A DNA stretch of 64,000 nt from positions 930,001-994,000 of the forward strand of contig NC_012968.1 of assembly GCF_000023705.1 (NCBI RefSeq). The letters are read 5' to 3'. A program made the translations under genes and the position numbers. The stretch comes from Methylotenera mobilis JLW8 (lineage in GTDB: Bacteria > Pseudomonadota > Gammaproteobacteria > Burkholderiales > Methylophilaceae). A model generated the notes under the pieces. The model made no database searches and had not been told where the DNA came from. It saw nothing but the letters and a program-made list of their open reading frames with translations. Positions 28,373 through 36,904 of this stretch are shown in pieces. How positions within the stretch are numbered: position 1 is the stretch's first letter; each line of letters begins with the position of its first letter.

Positions 28373-29728
28373 ATGACAATGAGTACTACAAGCAAAAACT
28401 CCACGCCTAAAGTAGGCTTTGTATCGCTAGGCTGCCCTAAAGCTGGCTCAGACGCAGAGCGTATTCTCACCCAATTGCGGGCAGAAGGCTACGAAATTTC
28501 TGGCAGCTATGGTGAAGCAGATTTAGTGGTGGTGAACACCTGTGGTTTTATTGACAGCGCGGTTGAGGAGTCTTTGGACGCCATTGGTGAAGCGATTAAC
28601 AAAAACGGAAAAGTGATTGTAACCGGTTGTTTGGGCGCCAAAAAGGGCGTGGTAGAAGCTGCGCATCCTAGTGTATTGGCGGTGACCGGCCCGCATGCGT
28701 TAGAAGAAGTGATGACCGCCGTGCATGCAAACCTGCCTAAACCGCATGAGCCATTTATCGATTTAGTACCGCCGCAAGGGGTAAGGTTGACACCTAAGCA
28801 TTATGCTTACCTTAAGATTTCAGAAGGCTGTAACCACCGCTGCAGTTTCTGTATTATTCCTAGCATGCGTGGTGATTTAGTCAGCCGCCCAATCGGCGAA
28901 GTGCTGAATGAGGCTGAAAATTTGGTAAATGCTGGTGTGAGCGAGATTTTGGTGATTTCACAAGACACCTCAGCTTATGGTGTTGATGTTAAGTATCGCC
29001 CAGGCTTCTGGAATGGCCGCCCGGTTAAAACCCGTATGACGGAATTAACGCAAGCGTTAAGTGAGCTTGGTGTTTGGACACGGCTACACTATGTTTACCC
29101 ATATCCACATGTGGATGAAGTGATTCCATTGATGGCTGATGGCTTGATTCTTCCTTATTTGGATGTGCCATTTCAGCATGCTAGCCCACGTATCTTAAAA
29201 GCGATGAAGCGTCCGGCAAGCAGTGAAAATAACTTAGCACGTATTAAAGCTTGGCGTGACATCTGCCCAGATATTACGATTCGCAGTACGTTTATTGCTG
29301 GTTTCCCTGGTGAAACTGAAGATGACTTTAAGCAACTGCTGGACTTTATGGAAGAGGCACAGTTAGACAGAGTAGGCTGTTTTGCTTACTCTGCGGTAGA
29401 CGGTGCAGCGGCTAATGCCTTGCCGGATCAAGTGCCAGAAGAAGTGAAGCAAGAGCGTTTAAGCCGCTTTATGGAAGTGCAGGAGCGTATCAGTGCTGCT
29501 AAAGTACATGCCAAGATTGGCAGCATTCAAACCGTACTAGTCGATGAAATCGTAACAGACGTTGAAGGTAACGTCGAGGCGATTGGCCGTACCAAAGCGG
29601 ATGCACCAGAGATTGACGGAGTGGTTTACCTTGAAGATGCAGAGGGCTTAAACCCAGGTGACTTTGTAGAAGTAGAGATTTACAGCGCGGATGGTCACGA
29701 TTTACGCGGTGGCCCACCACGTAGCTAA
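28373..29728 (+). CDS. rimO: Ribosomal protein uS12 methylthiotransferase RimO
   Basis: The 451-residue protein has the N-terminal methylthiotransferase domain ([16 protein letters not shown]21; [17 protein letters not shown]) with three Cys for the auxiliary cluster. The radical-SAM CX3CX2C follows as CNHRCSFC, and a C-terminal TRAM domain ends in [11 protein letters not shown]. It beta-methylthiolates Asp89 of ribosomal protein S12. ATG 28373 is followed in frame by ATG 28379, and either could be used. Inverted repeats follow the stop codon. Confidence 0.95.
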   Translation: MTMSTTSKNSTPKVGFVSLGCPKAGSDAERILTQLRAEGYEISGSYGEADLVVVNTCGFIDSAVEESLDAIGEAINKNGKVIVTGCLGAKKGVVEAAHPSVLAVTGPHALEEVMTAVHANLPKPHEPFIDLVPPQGVRLTPKHYAYLKISEGCNHRCSFCIIPSMRGDLVSRPIGEVLNEAENLVNAGVSEILVISQDTSAYGVDVKYRPGFWNGRPVKTRMTELTQALSELGVWTRLHYVYPYPHVDEVIPLMADGLILPYLDVPFQHASPRILKAMKRPASSENNLARIKAWRDICPDITIRSTFIAGFPGETEDDFKQLLDFMEEAQLDRVGCFAYSAVDGAAANALPDQVPEEVKQERLSRFMEVQERISAAKVHAKIGSIQTVLVDEIVTDVEGNVEAIGRTKADAPEIDGVVYLEDAEGLNPGDFVEVEIYSADGHDLRGGPPRS

Positions 29729-29739
29729 TCATCCGCCAC

Positions 29740-29798
29740 GCAGCTAAGTTAGTTAGCTGCTAATTAAAAATATTGCTAGTTAAAAAGGTTGTTAACTA
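29740..29798. repeat. Two adjacent inverted repeats between convergent rimO and a small unknown gene
   Basis: GCAGCTAA (29740-29747) pairs with TTAGCTGC (29753-29760) around 5 bases. TAGTTAA (29777-29783) pairs with TTAACTA (29792-29798) around 8 bases, the second arm covering the stop codon of the small minus-strand gene. Their place between converging genes fits transcription termination or 3' end protection, although no clean T-run follows. Confidence 0.45.
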
Positions 29799-30115
29799 AA
29801 CAAGTCCTGCATGATTGGTGCAGGACGTTCACTGTCTGCCCGATCTTCTAAAAAGTCTAAAGTAAGTGGGCAGCGTGTTGGTTTCTTAGCTGCTTTTCTA
29901 CGTTTTGGTGTGGTTGATTCTAAATCGATGAATGGGGTTTGGCTAACGCGGATATAGCCTGATGCGTTTAGTTTTTGTTCGGTTGTTTCAAACAGGCTCA
30001 GTGGGTTGTCGATATTTTGCAGGGTAACAACTTGCTTGCTTACTTTTATCACGTTGTACATTACAAACTTGCTTGCGGTTTGTTTACCGTAAATTTCCCC
30101 AGTATAAATAGCCAC
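29792..30115 (-). CDS. Uncharacterised small soluble protein
   Basis: The 107-residue protein has a beta-rich N-terminal half (MAIYTGEIYGKQTASKFVM, VIKVSKQVVTLQNI), then a basic patch (PKRRKAAKKP) and an acidic C-terminal end (LDFLEDRADSERPAPIMQDLF). There is no signal peptide or membrane helix and no family that I recognise. It converges with rimO and lies upstream of nothing on its strand; the tetR-type gene at 30182 ends 66 bases before it. Moderate support from codon use and length only. Confidence 0.55.
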   Translation of the reverse strand: MAIYTGEIYGKQTASKFVMYNVIKVSKQVVTLQNIDNPLSLFETTEQKLNASGYIRVSQTPFIDLESTTPKRRKAAKKPTRCPLTLDFLEDRADSERPAPIMQDLFS

Positions 30116-30181
30116 AATGCCTCCAGCGCGTAATATCTGCGTATGGTATCTCTACAATAACTGATCTACAAGATTTATTAT

Positions 30182-30805
30182 CTACTTTCTACGTAATTTG
30201 ATGTGTGACTTGATCAGGTCTATGGCTTGATATCTAAACTTACTACCATCGGCATCTTTCACCCACATATGCAGCAACCCACCAAAAAATAAGTGCGTGT
30301 CTAGGGCGAGTGCGCCCGGGGTAATTGAACTGGCTAACAGATTTTGCGACTGTGCGCGTGCGTAAGTTGCTTCAATTTTTTCTACTAGGCTAGAGCAGTT
30401 GTTCATGATTTGATGCAGTACCAATGCAAATTCATCTACATATTCGCATTTAATCATCATGATTTCGTAAATCTCACGCATCTCAATATTGTCATTTAGT
30501 GCCTGTATAGTACTGCACATACTGGCTTCAATTTGATCTAACGGGTTTTGTGAGTTATCGGCAGAAATTGCCAATGTGTCATCCATGCGGTCTATCAGTG
30601 GTAAAAACACTTGCTCGCGGATGGCGTGAAAGATTTCTGTTTTGTTTTTAAAGTGCCAGTAAACGGCACCACGCGTTACCTCGGCCTGTGAGGCAATATG
30701 CTCCAAGGTTGATCGGCTTACCCCGCGCGCTAAAAACACCGTGCGCGCCGCGTCCACAATCTTTTGGCGGGTAAGTTCTGCATCTTCTTTGGTTTTTCTG
30801 ACCAT
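30182..30805 (-). CDS. TetR/AcrR-family transcriptional repressor of the RND efflux operon
   Basis: The 207-residue protein has the N-terminal TetR helix-turn-helix (RQKIVDAARTVFLARG, STLEHIASQAEVTRGAVYWHFKNKTEIF), which closely resembles AcrR/TtgR regulators, and a helical ligand-binding C-terminal domain. It is divergent from the efflux adaptor gene and the gap holds two palindromes. The usual role is ligand-relieved repression of the neighbouring pump and of itself (family knowledge). The inducer is unknown. Confidence 0.9.
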   Translation of the reverse strand: MVRKTKEDAELTRQKIVDAARTVFLARGVSRSTLEHIASQAEVTRGAVYWHFKNKTEIFHAIREQVFLPLIDRMDDTLAISADNSQNPLDQIEASMCSTIQALNDNIEMREIYEIMMIKCEYVDEFALVLHQIMNNCSSLVEKIEATYARAQSQNLLASSITPGALALDTHLFFGGLLHMWVKDADGSKFRYQAIDLIKSHIKLRRK

Positions 30806-30868
30806 ATTAATCTCACTGATATAACTATAGTTAAAGCTTTAATCGTGCATATTTTAAATCAATTGCTA

Positions 30869-30917
30869 TTTACATACATGCATGTTTGTATATAATATAC
30901 ATACAAATCTGTATGTA
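30869..30917 (+). promoter_or_regulatory. Promoter with two overlapping TetR-type operators upstream of the RND operon
   Basis: A promoter TTTACA (30869-30874), 16 bases, TATAAT (30891-30896) faces the efflux genes. Two palindromes overlap it: TACATACA-N4-TGTATGTA (30898-30905 and 30910-30917, perfect), and the related ACATACA-N4-TGTTTGT (30872-30878 and 30883-30889, one mismatch). Their centres are 27 bases apart. The first blocks the spacer and the second the start-site region, a fitting design for repression by the divergent TetR-family protein. Confidence 0.72.
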
Positions 30918-30994
30918 AGCAATAGCAGATGCCTTCTATTTTTAATAAAAATGTAGAATAATTAGTTAGTTATAAAACAATCGTGGAGTTTTCA

Positions 30995-32239
30995 ATGGCA
31001 CATAAGACCGCAAGTCAGAATCAGCAGCATATTCAAATACAGTCGATTAGCGCACAGGCTGCGCATGCGAAACGAACCTTGATGGCATCAGGCATGATGT
31101 TGGCGCTGATTGGCGTCTTGGTTGGGTCTATGCTGGCCGCTTGTAGTAAGCAAGAAAATGGTGGCCAGGCGCAAGGTGCCATGCCGCCTATGCCGGTAAG
31201 CGTCATTACAATGGCGCCAGGTAGTGTGCCGCTAAGTGCAGAAGCAGTGGCGCAAACTGAAGGTGCAAAAGAAGTGGAAATCAGACCACGTGTTGGCGGT
31301 ATTCTGCTTAAAAAACTGTTTGAGGAAGGCGAGCCAATTAAGGCTGGTCAGGCAATGTTTTTAATCGACCCTGTGCCTTATCAAATTGCATTGGCTAATG
31401 CCAAAGCACAATTGGCGCAACAAAAAGCACGCTTCGAGCAAGCAAAGCGTGAGGCGCAACGTTTACAGACATTGGTTGCTACGCAATCTGTCAGTCAGCG
31501 TGAAGCAGATAATGCTAATTCTGATAATGCCTTAGCTACAGCTAGCTTGGCACAATATGAAGCTGCGGTACGCGAAGCTGAGTTGAATTTATCTTATACC
31601 ACTGTGACATCGCCATTGTCTGGCGTTGCTGGTAGATTCCAATTATCTGAAGGTGCTTTGGTAGCTGCTAACACTAGTTTGTTGAGCACAGTCAGCCAAA
31701 TCAGCCCAATTTGGGTGCGCTTTAGTTTGTCTGATGCTGAGTTGGCACAGTTAGGCGGCCCATTAACGCAAAAAAGCGTAAAAGAAGTCAGATTGGTACT
31801 GCCTAGCGGTGAGGAATATGCAAAATCAGGCCAGCTCAACTTTGCTGCAAGCGGTATTGATCCGCAATTAGGTACGCAGCAATTACGCGCAACTTTTGAT
31901 AATGCAGATAAACGCTTGTTACCTGGCCAATTCGCCAGAGTGAGAGTGGTTACTGGGCAAAAAGACGGCGTGTTTGTTGTGCCGCAAACTTCAGTGCTCA
32001 ATAGTGATCAGGGCAAGTTTGTGTATGTAGCCAATGAGAAAAATGAAGTGACGGTTAAGCCTGTAGTTGTAGGTAATTGGGTTGGTAAAAACTGGGTGAT
32101 ATTAAGTGGCTTGGAGACCGGTGATAAAGTAATTACCGACAATATCATCAAGCTACGCCCTGGTGCGGTTGTAGCACCGCATCCTGCAGGTGAGGCTGTT
32201 GCCGGTGCGGCGCCAGCAAAAAATGAATCAGCAAAATAA
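30995..32239 (+). CDS. RND efflux periplasmic adaptor (membrane fusion) lipoprotein, MexA/AcrA-like
   Basis: The 414-residue protein has an unusually long N-region before the hydrophobic core, a lipobox (SMLAACSK), then the biotinyl-lipoyl-like half motifs (EIRPRVGGILLKKLFEEGEPIKAGQ and TVTSPLSGVAGRF), the alpha-hairpin (AKAQLAQQKARFEQAKREAQ) and a C-terminal beta-barrel. I place the start at ATG 30995 because GGAG (30985-30988) lies 6 bases upstream; a GTG at 30983 overlaps that site and is less likely. It joins the inner-membrane pump to the outer-membrane channel. The pump gene follows 45 bases later. Confidence 0.93.
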   Translation: MAHKTASQNQQHIQIQSISAQAAHAKRTLMASGMMLALIGVLVGSMLAACSKQENGGQAQGAMPPMPVSVITMAPGSVPLSAEAVAQTEGAKEVEIRPRVGGILLKKLFEEGEPIKAGQAMFLIDPVPYQIALANAKAQLAQQKARFEQAKREAQRLQTLVATQSVSQREADNANSDNALATASLAQYEAAVREAELNLSYTTVTSPLSGVAGRFQLSEGALVAANTSLLSTVSQISPIWVRFSLSDAELAQLGGPLTQKSVKEVRLVLPSGEEYAKSGQLNFAASGIDPQLGTQQLRATFDNADKRLLPGQFARVRVVTGQKDGVFVVPQTSVLNSDQGKFVYVANEKNEVTVKPVVVGNWVGKNWVILSGLETGDKVITDNIIKLRPGAVVAPHPAGEAVAGAAPAKNESAK

Positions 32240-32284
32240 ATTCATCACCTTATGCTAAATCGTCAGGCTTAATCGAGAACCCTT

Positions 32285-35200
32285 ATGAGTAAATTTTTTA
32301 TTACACGGCCTATTTTTGCGAGTGTACTGTCTATCATTATCGTGTTGGCGGGCTTAGCTGCCGCCTTTAAATTACCGATTGCACAGTACCCGCAAATTGC
32401 GCCACCTACCGTATTAATCACAGCAACTTACCCTGGTGCAAGTGCTGATACGCTTTCAAAAACAGTGGCTGCGCCAATTGAGGAGCAACTGAGCGGCGTT
32501 GAAGGCTTGCTGTACTTCAACTCTAGTGCAGACTCCAGCGGTACTTTAACCATTACTGCTACGTTTGAAGTAGGCACCAATGTTGACCAGGCTACATTTA
32601 ACGTAAGTAACCGCGTCAATATTGCTTTGCCACGCTTACCAGATGAAGTGAGGCGTACCGGCTTGGTTGTGCAAAAGCGCTCCAACGATATTTTGTTGGT
32701 GGTGATGCTGACAGACAAGCAGAAAAAGTATGACACGCTATTTTTGAGCAATTACGCTACATTGAATGTGCTGGATGAAATCAAGCGTATTAAGGGTGTA
32801 GGCGACTCTGTTATTTTTGGTGCGCAAGATTACTCTATGCGTATTTGGTTACGCCCTGACCGTATGGCGCAATTAGGGGTAACTACCACGGATATTGCCA
32901 ATGCGATTCGTGCACAGAATGCACAATATGCAGCAGGTAAGATTGGCCAAGACCCAGCGCCATCTGATCAGCAATTGGTTTACACAGTAACGGCTAAAGG
33001 CCGCTTAATTGATTCGTCAGAGTTCGGCAATATCATTATTCGTGCTGATGGTCAGCGTGGTGTGCTGCATTTAAAAGACGTTGCACGTATTGAGTTAGGT
33101 TCACAAAGCTATAACGTGCGTACAGCATTGGATGGTACGCCTGGTGTAGGTATTCCTATTTTCTTGCAAACAGGTGCCAATGCGCTGGATACAGCAGCTG
33201 CAGTTAAAGCAAAAATGACTGAGCTGAAAGCGCGTTTCCCAGAAGGTGTTGATTGGGAAGTGCCCTATGATACTAGTGACTTTGTGAAGGCTTCTATTGA
33301 AGAGGTGTTGAAAACACTAGGCGAAGCCATGGTGCTTGTGGTGCTTGTGGTGTTCTTGTTCTTGCAAAGCTTCCGTGCGACATTGATTCCTATGATTGCA
33401 GTGCCTATTTCCTTAATTGGTACGTTTGCAGGTTTATGGATATTTGGCTTCTCTATTAATACGCTTACCTTATTTGCGATGGTGCTTTCTATCGGTATCG
33501 TGGTGGACGATGCTATCGTGGTGTTGGAGAACGTAGAGCGCTTGATGGAAGAAGAGAAGCTGTCTGCAATTAAAGCAGCGGTGAAATCTATGGAGCAAGT
33601 GTCTGCCGCTGTGGTGGCGATTGTGCTAGTACTTTGTGCAGTGTTCGTGCCAGTGGCATTCTTGGGCGGTATCGCTGGTGAAATGTACAAGCAGTTTGCG
33701 GTAACCGTTGCAGTGGCTGTGGTGATCTCAGGCATTGTTGCCTTAACTCTGACGCCAGCGCTGTGCGCAATATTATTAAAGAAAACACACGGCGAATCTG
33801 CATTCTTTAAAGCGTTTAACCGTATGTTTGTGCGTATCACGCATGTATATACAGCCGTGGTTAATTTGACCTTGCATCATAGAATTATCGGTACCTTTGT
33901 GTTTGCAGCAATTATTGCCATCGTGGTTGTGTTGTTGCGAGTGATTCCTGGCAGTTTTGTACCACCAGAAGATCAAGGTTACGTGATTTCTGCGGTGATT
34001 ATGCCGGATGGTGCAACCTTGAGCCGTACAAGTAAGACCACAGAAAGCGTGCGCGCTGCGATCGCACAAGACCCTGCGGTAGCACACGAGTTTGCTGTAA
34101 ATGGGTTTGACTTGATTGGTGGCGGTAATAAAACCAGTGCAGCGACCATGTTTGTGCGTTTGACAGATTGGTCAGAGCGTAAAACTACAGCAGACGATAT
34201 CGTGAAAAAACTGTTTGGTATTGGTATGCAACAACCAGATGGTATGGCGATTGCATTTAACCCGCCAGCGATTCGTGGTTTGGGTAGCTCAGGTGGTTTT
34301 GAGCTGTATGTGCAAACACGTGGTGATTCTGATCCTGCACGCTTGTCTGCGGTGGTAAATAACCTGATTGAGGCGATGAAGAAAGAGCCTAAATTAACTG
34401 AAATCAACACCTTCTTCCGACCAACTGTGCCACAGTTGTTCTTAGAGGTGGATGAAGCTAAGGCCCTCTCACAAGGGGTGCCTGTATCCAGCATTTACGA
34501 TACATTGCAAAGCACCATGGGCTCGTTGTACGTGAATGACTTTAATAAATCTGGCCGTACTTATCGTGTGCAATTACAAGCTGAAGCCGAGTACCGTACT
34601 AAAGCAGAAGATTTAGGCAAGGTTTATGTACGTTCGGATAAAGGCCTGATGGTGCCATTATCAGCATTGAGCAAGGTGAGTGATATTGTGGGTGCTGAGC
34701 AATTAGAGCGCTACAACGGTTTGCTTTCAGCTAAGGTGCTAGGTAAAGGTGCAGCCGGCGTGAGCTCAGGTGACGCCATTAAGATGGTGGAGAAGATTGC
34801 CGCACAAAACTTGCCTGATGGCTACCAGATTGCATGGACCGGACAAGCGTATCAAGAAAAGCGCACAGGTTCTGCTGCAATCCTGGCGTTCGGTTTTGCC
34901 ATTATCATGGTGTTCTTGATCTTGGCTGCGCAGTTTGAAACATGGGCTTTACCGTTGGCCGTGATTATGGCGGTACCTTTCGCCTTGGCTGGTGCGTTGA
35001 TCGCTGTGCTGTTCAGAGGGATGCCAAATGATATTTACTTCCAGATCGGCTTGATTACGCTGGTTGGTTTGGCGGCAAAAAATGCGATTCTAATCGTAGA
35101 GTTTGCAAGCCAGTTGATGGAGGAGGGGCTACCGATTGCAGAAGCTGCTCTTGAAGCTGCAAGGTTGCGTTTTAGACCGATTGTGATGACTTCAATGGCG

Positions 35201-35440
35201 TTTGTGTTGGGTATTGTGCCATTGGTGATTGCAACAGGTGCAGGTGCAGCAGCTAGACGCTCAATGGGTACAGGTGTATTTGGCGGTATGTTATTAGCGA
35301 CTTTTGTTGCGACGATTTTTATCCCACTCTTTTTTACATGGTTGAGTAATAAAAATGTACATAGAAAACACCATGAAGTGCCGGACGATGGTCCAGTAGT
35401 TGCAACTTCAGTAGATGCTGAGAATAAAGGTACGGTATGA
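32285..35440 (+). CDS. RND multidrug efflux transporter (HAE1 family, MexB/AcrB-like)
   Basis: The 1051-residue protein has the expected 12-helix RND layout: first helix FFITRPIFASVLSIIIVLAG, IAQYPQIAPPTV, and the proton-relay pair D408/D409 in IVVDDAIVV of helix 4. Large periplasmic loops follow helices 1 and 7, and the second half includes FAIIMVFLILAAQFETW and VGLAAKNAILIVEFA. It exports hydrophobic drugs or solvents by proton antiport. Its 3' end overlaps the outer-membrane factor gene by 4 bases. Confidence 0.96.
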   Translation: MSKFFITRPIFASVLSIIIVLAGLAAAFKLPIAQYPQIAPPTVLITATYPGASADTLSKTVAAPIEEQLSGVEGLLYFNSSADSSGTLTITATFEVGTNVDQATFNVSNRVNIALPRLPDEVRRTGLVVQKRSNDILLVVMLTDKQKKYDTLFLSNYATLNVLDEIKRIKGVGDSVIFGAQDYSMRIWLRPDRMAQLGVTTTDIANAIRAQNAQYAAGKIGQDPAPSDQQLVYTVTAKGRLIDSSEFGNIIIRADGQRGVLHLKDVARIELGSQSYNVRTALDGTPGVGIPIFLQTGANALDTAAAVKAKMTELKARFPEGVDWEVPYDTSDFVKASIEEVLKTLGEAMVLVVLVVFLFLQSFRATLIPMIAVPISLIGTFAGLWIFGFSINTLTLFAMVLSIGIVVDDAIVVLENVERLMEEEKLSAIKAAVKSMEQVSAAVVAIVLVLCAVFVPVAFLGGIAGEMYKQFAVTVAVAVVISGIVALTLTPALCAILLKKTHGESAFFKAFNRMFVRITHVYTAVVNLTLHHRIIGTFVFAAIIAIVVVLLRVIPGSFVPPEDQGYVISAVIMPDGATLSRTSKTTESVRAAIAQDPAVAHEFAVNGFDLIGGGNKTSAATMFVRLTDWSERKTTADDIVKKLFGIGMQQPDGMAIAFNPPAIRGLGSSGGFELYVQTRGDSDPARLSAVVNNLIEAMKKEPKLTEINTFFRPTVPQLFLEVDEAKALSQGVPVSSIYDTLQSTMGSLYVNDFNKSGRTYRVQLQAEAEYRTKAEDLGKVYVRSDKGLMVPLSALSKVSDIVGAEQLERYNGLLSAKVLGKGAAGVSSGDAIKMVEKIAAQNLPDGYQIAWTGQAYQEKRTGSAAILAFGFAIIMVFLILAAQFETWALPLAVIMAVPFALAGALIAVLFRGMPNDIYFQIGLITLVGLAAKNAILIVEFASQLMEEGLPIAEAALEAARLRFRPIVMTSMAFVLGIVPLVIATGAGAAARRSMGTGVFGGMLLATFVATIFIPLFFTWLSNKNVHRKHHEVPDDGPVVATSVDAENKGTV

Positions 35441-36879
35441 AACAACATAAAAATAAATATTTAATCAAGCCAGTTTTTTATCTTGTAGGTAGCTTGGTAC
35501 TGACAGGTTGCCAGAGCATGGTTTGGCCTGACTATCTAAGGCCGCAGGTAGCGACGCCGGATCGTTATGTTGAACTGAGTCAAAATGCAGCGCAAAACCA
35601 GATTGCAAATGACTGGTGGACGCTGTATCAGGACGAAACTCTTAACACGTTGATTGCGAATGCGTTAAAGCATAATACGGATATCAAGGCAGCGGTAGCT
35701 AACATAGAGCAAGCGGATGCAGTGATGAAGGAGGCCGGTACCTTCTTGATTCCTTCGGTTAATCTGGATGGAGCAGGTACACGTTCGCGTGTAACCGAAG
35801 CTGGTGCTTTCCCTGTGTTTTCAGCCAACCCACGTAATAATTTTAATATTAAGTTGGGGACTACTTTTGAGCTGGATTTCTGGGGTAAGCTGGGTCGTGC
35901 GAAAGAGTCAGCTCGCGCATCTGCTTTATCCAGTCGCTATGCGAAAGATACGGTGACACTATCACTTACCGGTTTGGTGGCTAGTCAGTATTTGACCTTG
36001 CGTAGTTTGGAAAAACAAATCCAGATTGCCGAACAAAACCTGGTTAGCCGCGATGCTAGTTTGGCGCTTACCAAGCGTCGCTTGGAAGGTGGCATTGTAT
36101 CGGCATTAGATGTGCATCAGGCCGAGGTTGCCAATACCAATTTGCGTGCGCAGATTGCGGATTTAAAACGCCTGCAGTCTTTGAGTTTGAACCAACTGGC
36201 ATTGTTAACTGGAGATCTAGATTTGGCTGTGCGTGGCTTAGGACAGACCAAAGCCGATATTATGGCACTGCCGATTCCACCTGTGCCGCCACTAGGTTTG
36301 CCTTCAAGTTTACTGGAGTCGCGTCCTGATGTACGTCAGGCTGAGCAGCAGATGGTTGCAGCCAATGCTAATATTGCTGTGGCAAAAGCAGCCTTATACC
36401 CAAGCATTTCACTCACTGCAAACTGGGGTGGCGAAAGCTTGGAATTGAAAGATATCTTAAGTTCAGCAGCACGTATTTGGACTGGTGGGCTGGGTTTGAG
36501 TTTGCCTATCTTTAATGGTGGCAGACTCAATGCGAGAGTAGACCAGGAAGCAGCTAAACAGAAAAAGACGCTTGCCACTTATGAGCGTACGATTCAAACT
36601 GCATTTACCGAGGTGAATGATGCATTGATCAGCTTACGTCAGCAAACCGAGCGCGAGCAATCATTGTTGATTAGCCAGACTTCGGCGCAAAAAATGCTGA
36701 CTTTGTCAGAAAATAGATACCAGTCAGGCTACTCAGCTTATATTGAGGTGTTGGATGCGCAGCGTACCTATAACGATGCGAGTCTAGCCTTTGTGCAGGC
36801 GCGTCAGGCTAGGTTGATTGCAACGGTAGACTTATTTAAAGTGTTGGGCGGCGGCTGGCAAGCACAGCCTATGCCATAG
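35437..36879 (+). CDS. RND efflux outer membrane factor lipoprotein, OprM-like
   Basis: The 480-residue protein has a lipoprotein signal ending LVLTGCQS and the tandem OEP domains of the TolC/OprM family: WWTLYQDETLNTLIANALKHN, GTTFELDFWGKLGRAKESARA, LLESRPDVRQAEQQMVAANANI and GGLGLSLPIFNGGRL. It forms the trimeric exit duct of the pump. It overlaps the pump gene by 4 bases, so the operon is tightly coupled. It ends 25 bases from the convergent PilZ-like gene. Confidence 0.95.
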   Translation: MKQHKNKYLIKPVFYLVGSLVLTGCQSMVWPDYLRPQVATPDRYVELSQNAAQNQIANDWWTLYQDETLNTLIANALKHNTDIKAAVANIEQADAVMKEAGTFLIPSVNLDGAGTRSRVTEAGAFPVFSANPRNNFNIKLGTTFELDFWGKLGRAKESARASALSSRYAKDTVTLSLTGLVASQYLTLRSLEKQIQIAEQNLVSRDASLALTKRRLEGGIVSALDVHQAEVANTNLRAQIADLKRLQSLSLNQLALLTGDLDLAVRGLGQTKADIMALPIPPVPPLGLPSSLLESRPDVRQAEQQMVAANANIAVAKAALYPSISLTANWGGESLELKDILSSAARIWTGGLGLSLPIFNGGRLNARVDQEAAKQKKTLATYERTIQTAFTEVNDALISLRQQTEREQSLLISQTSAQKMLTLSENRYQSGYSAYIEVLDAQRTYNDASLAFVQARQARLIATVDLFKVLGGGWQAQPMP

Positions 36880-36904
36880 CGATAACGTAATGGGTGTGTG
36901 ATAT

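Noticed and set aside
30983-30994. GTG start for the efflux adaptor
   Set aside because: It overlaps the GGAG ribosome site that is ideally placed for ATG 30995.
33265-34494. Long antisense frames inside the RND pump gene
   Set aside because: Low-complexity Thr/Ser/Asn-rich shadow translations with no family resemblance, opposite a clearly real gene.
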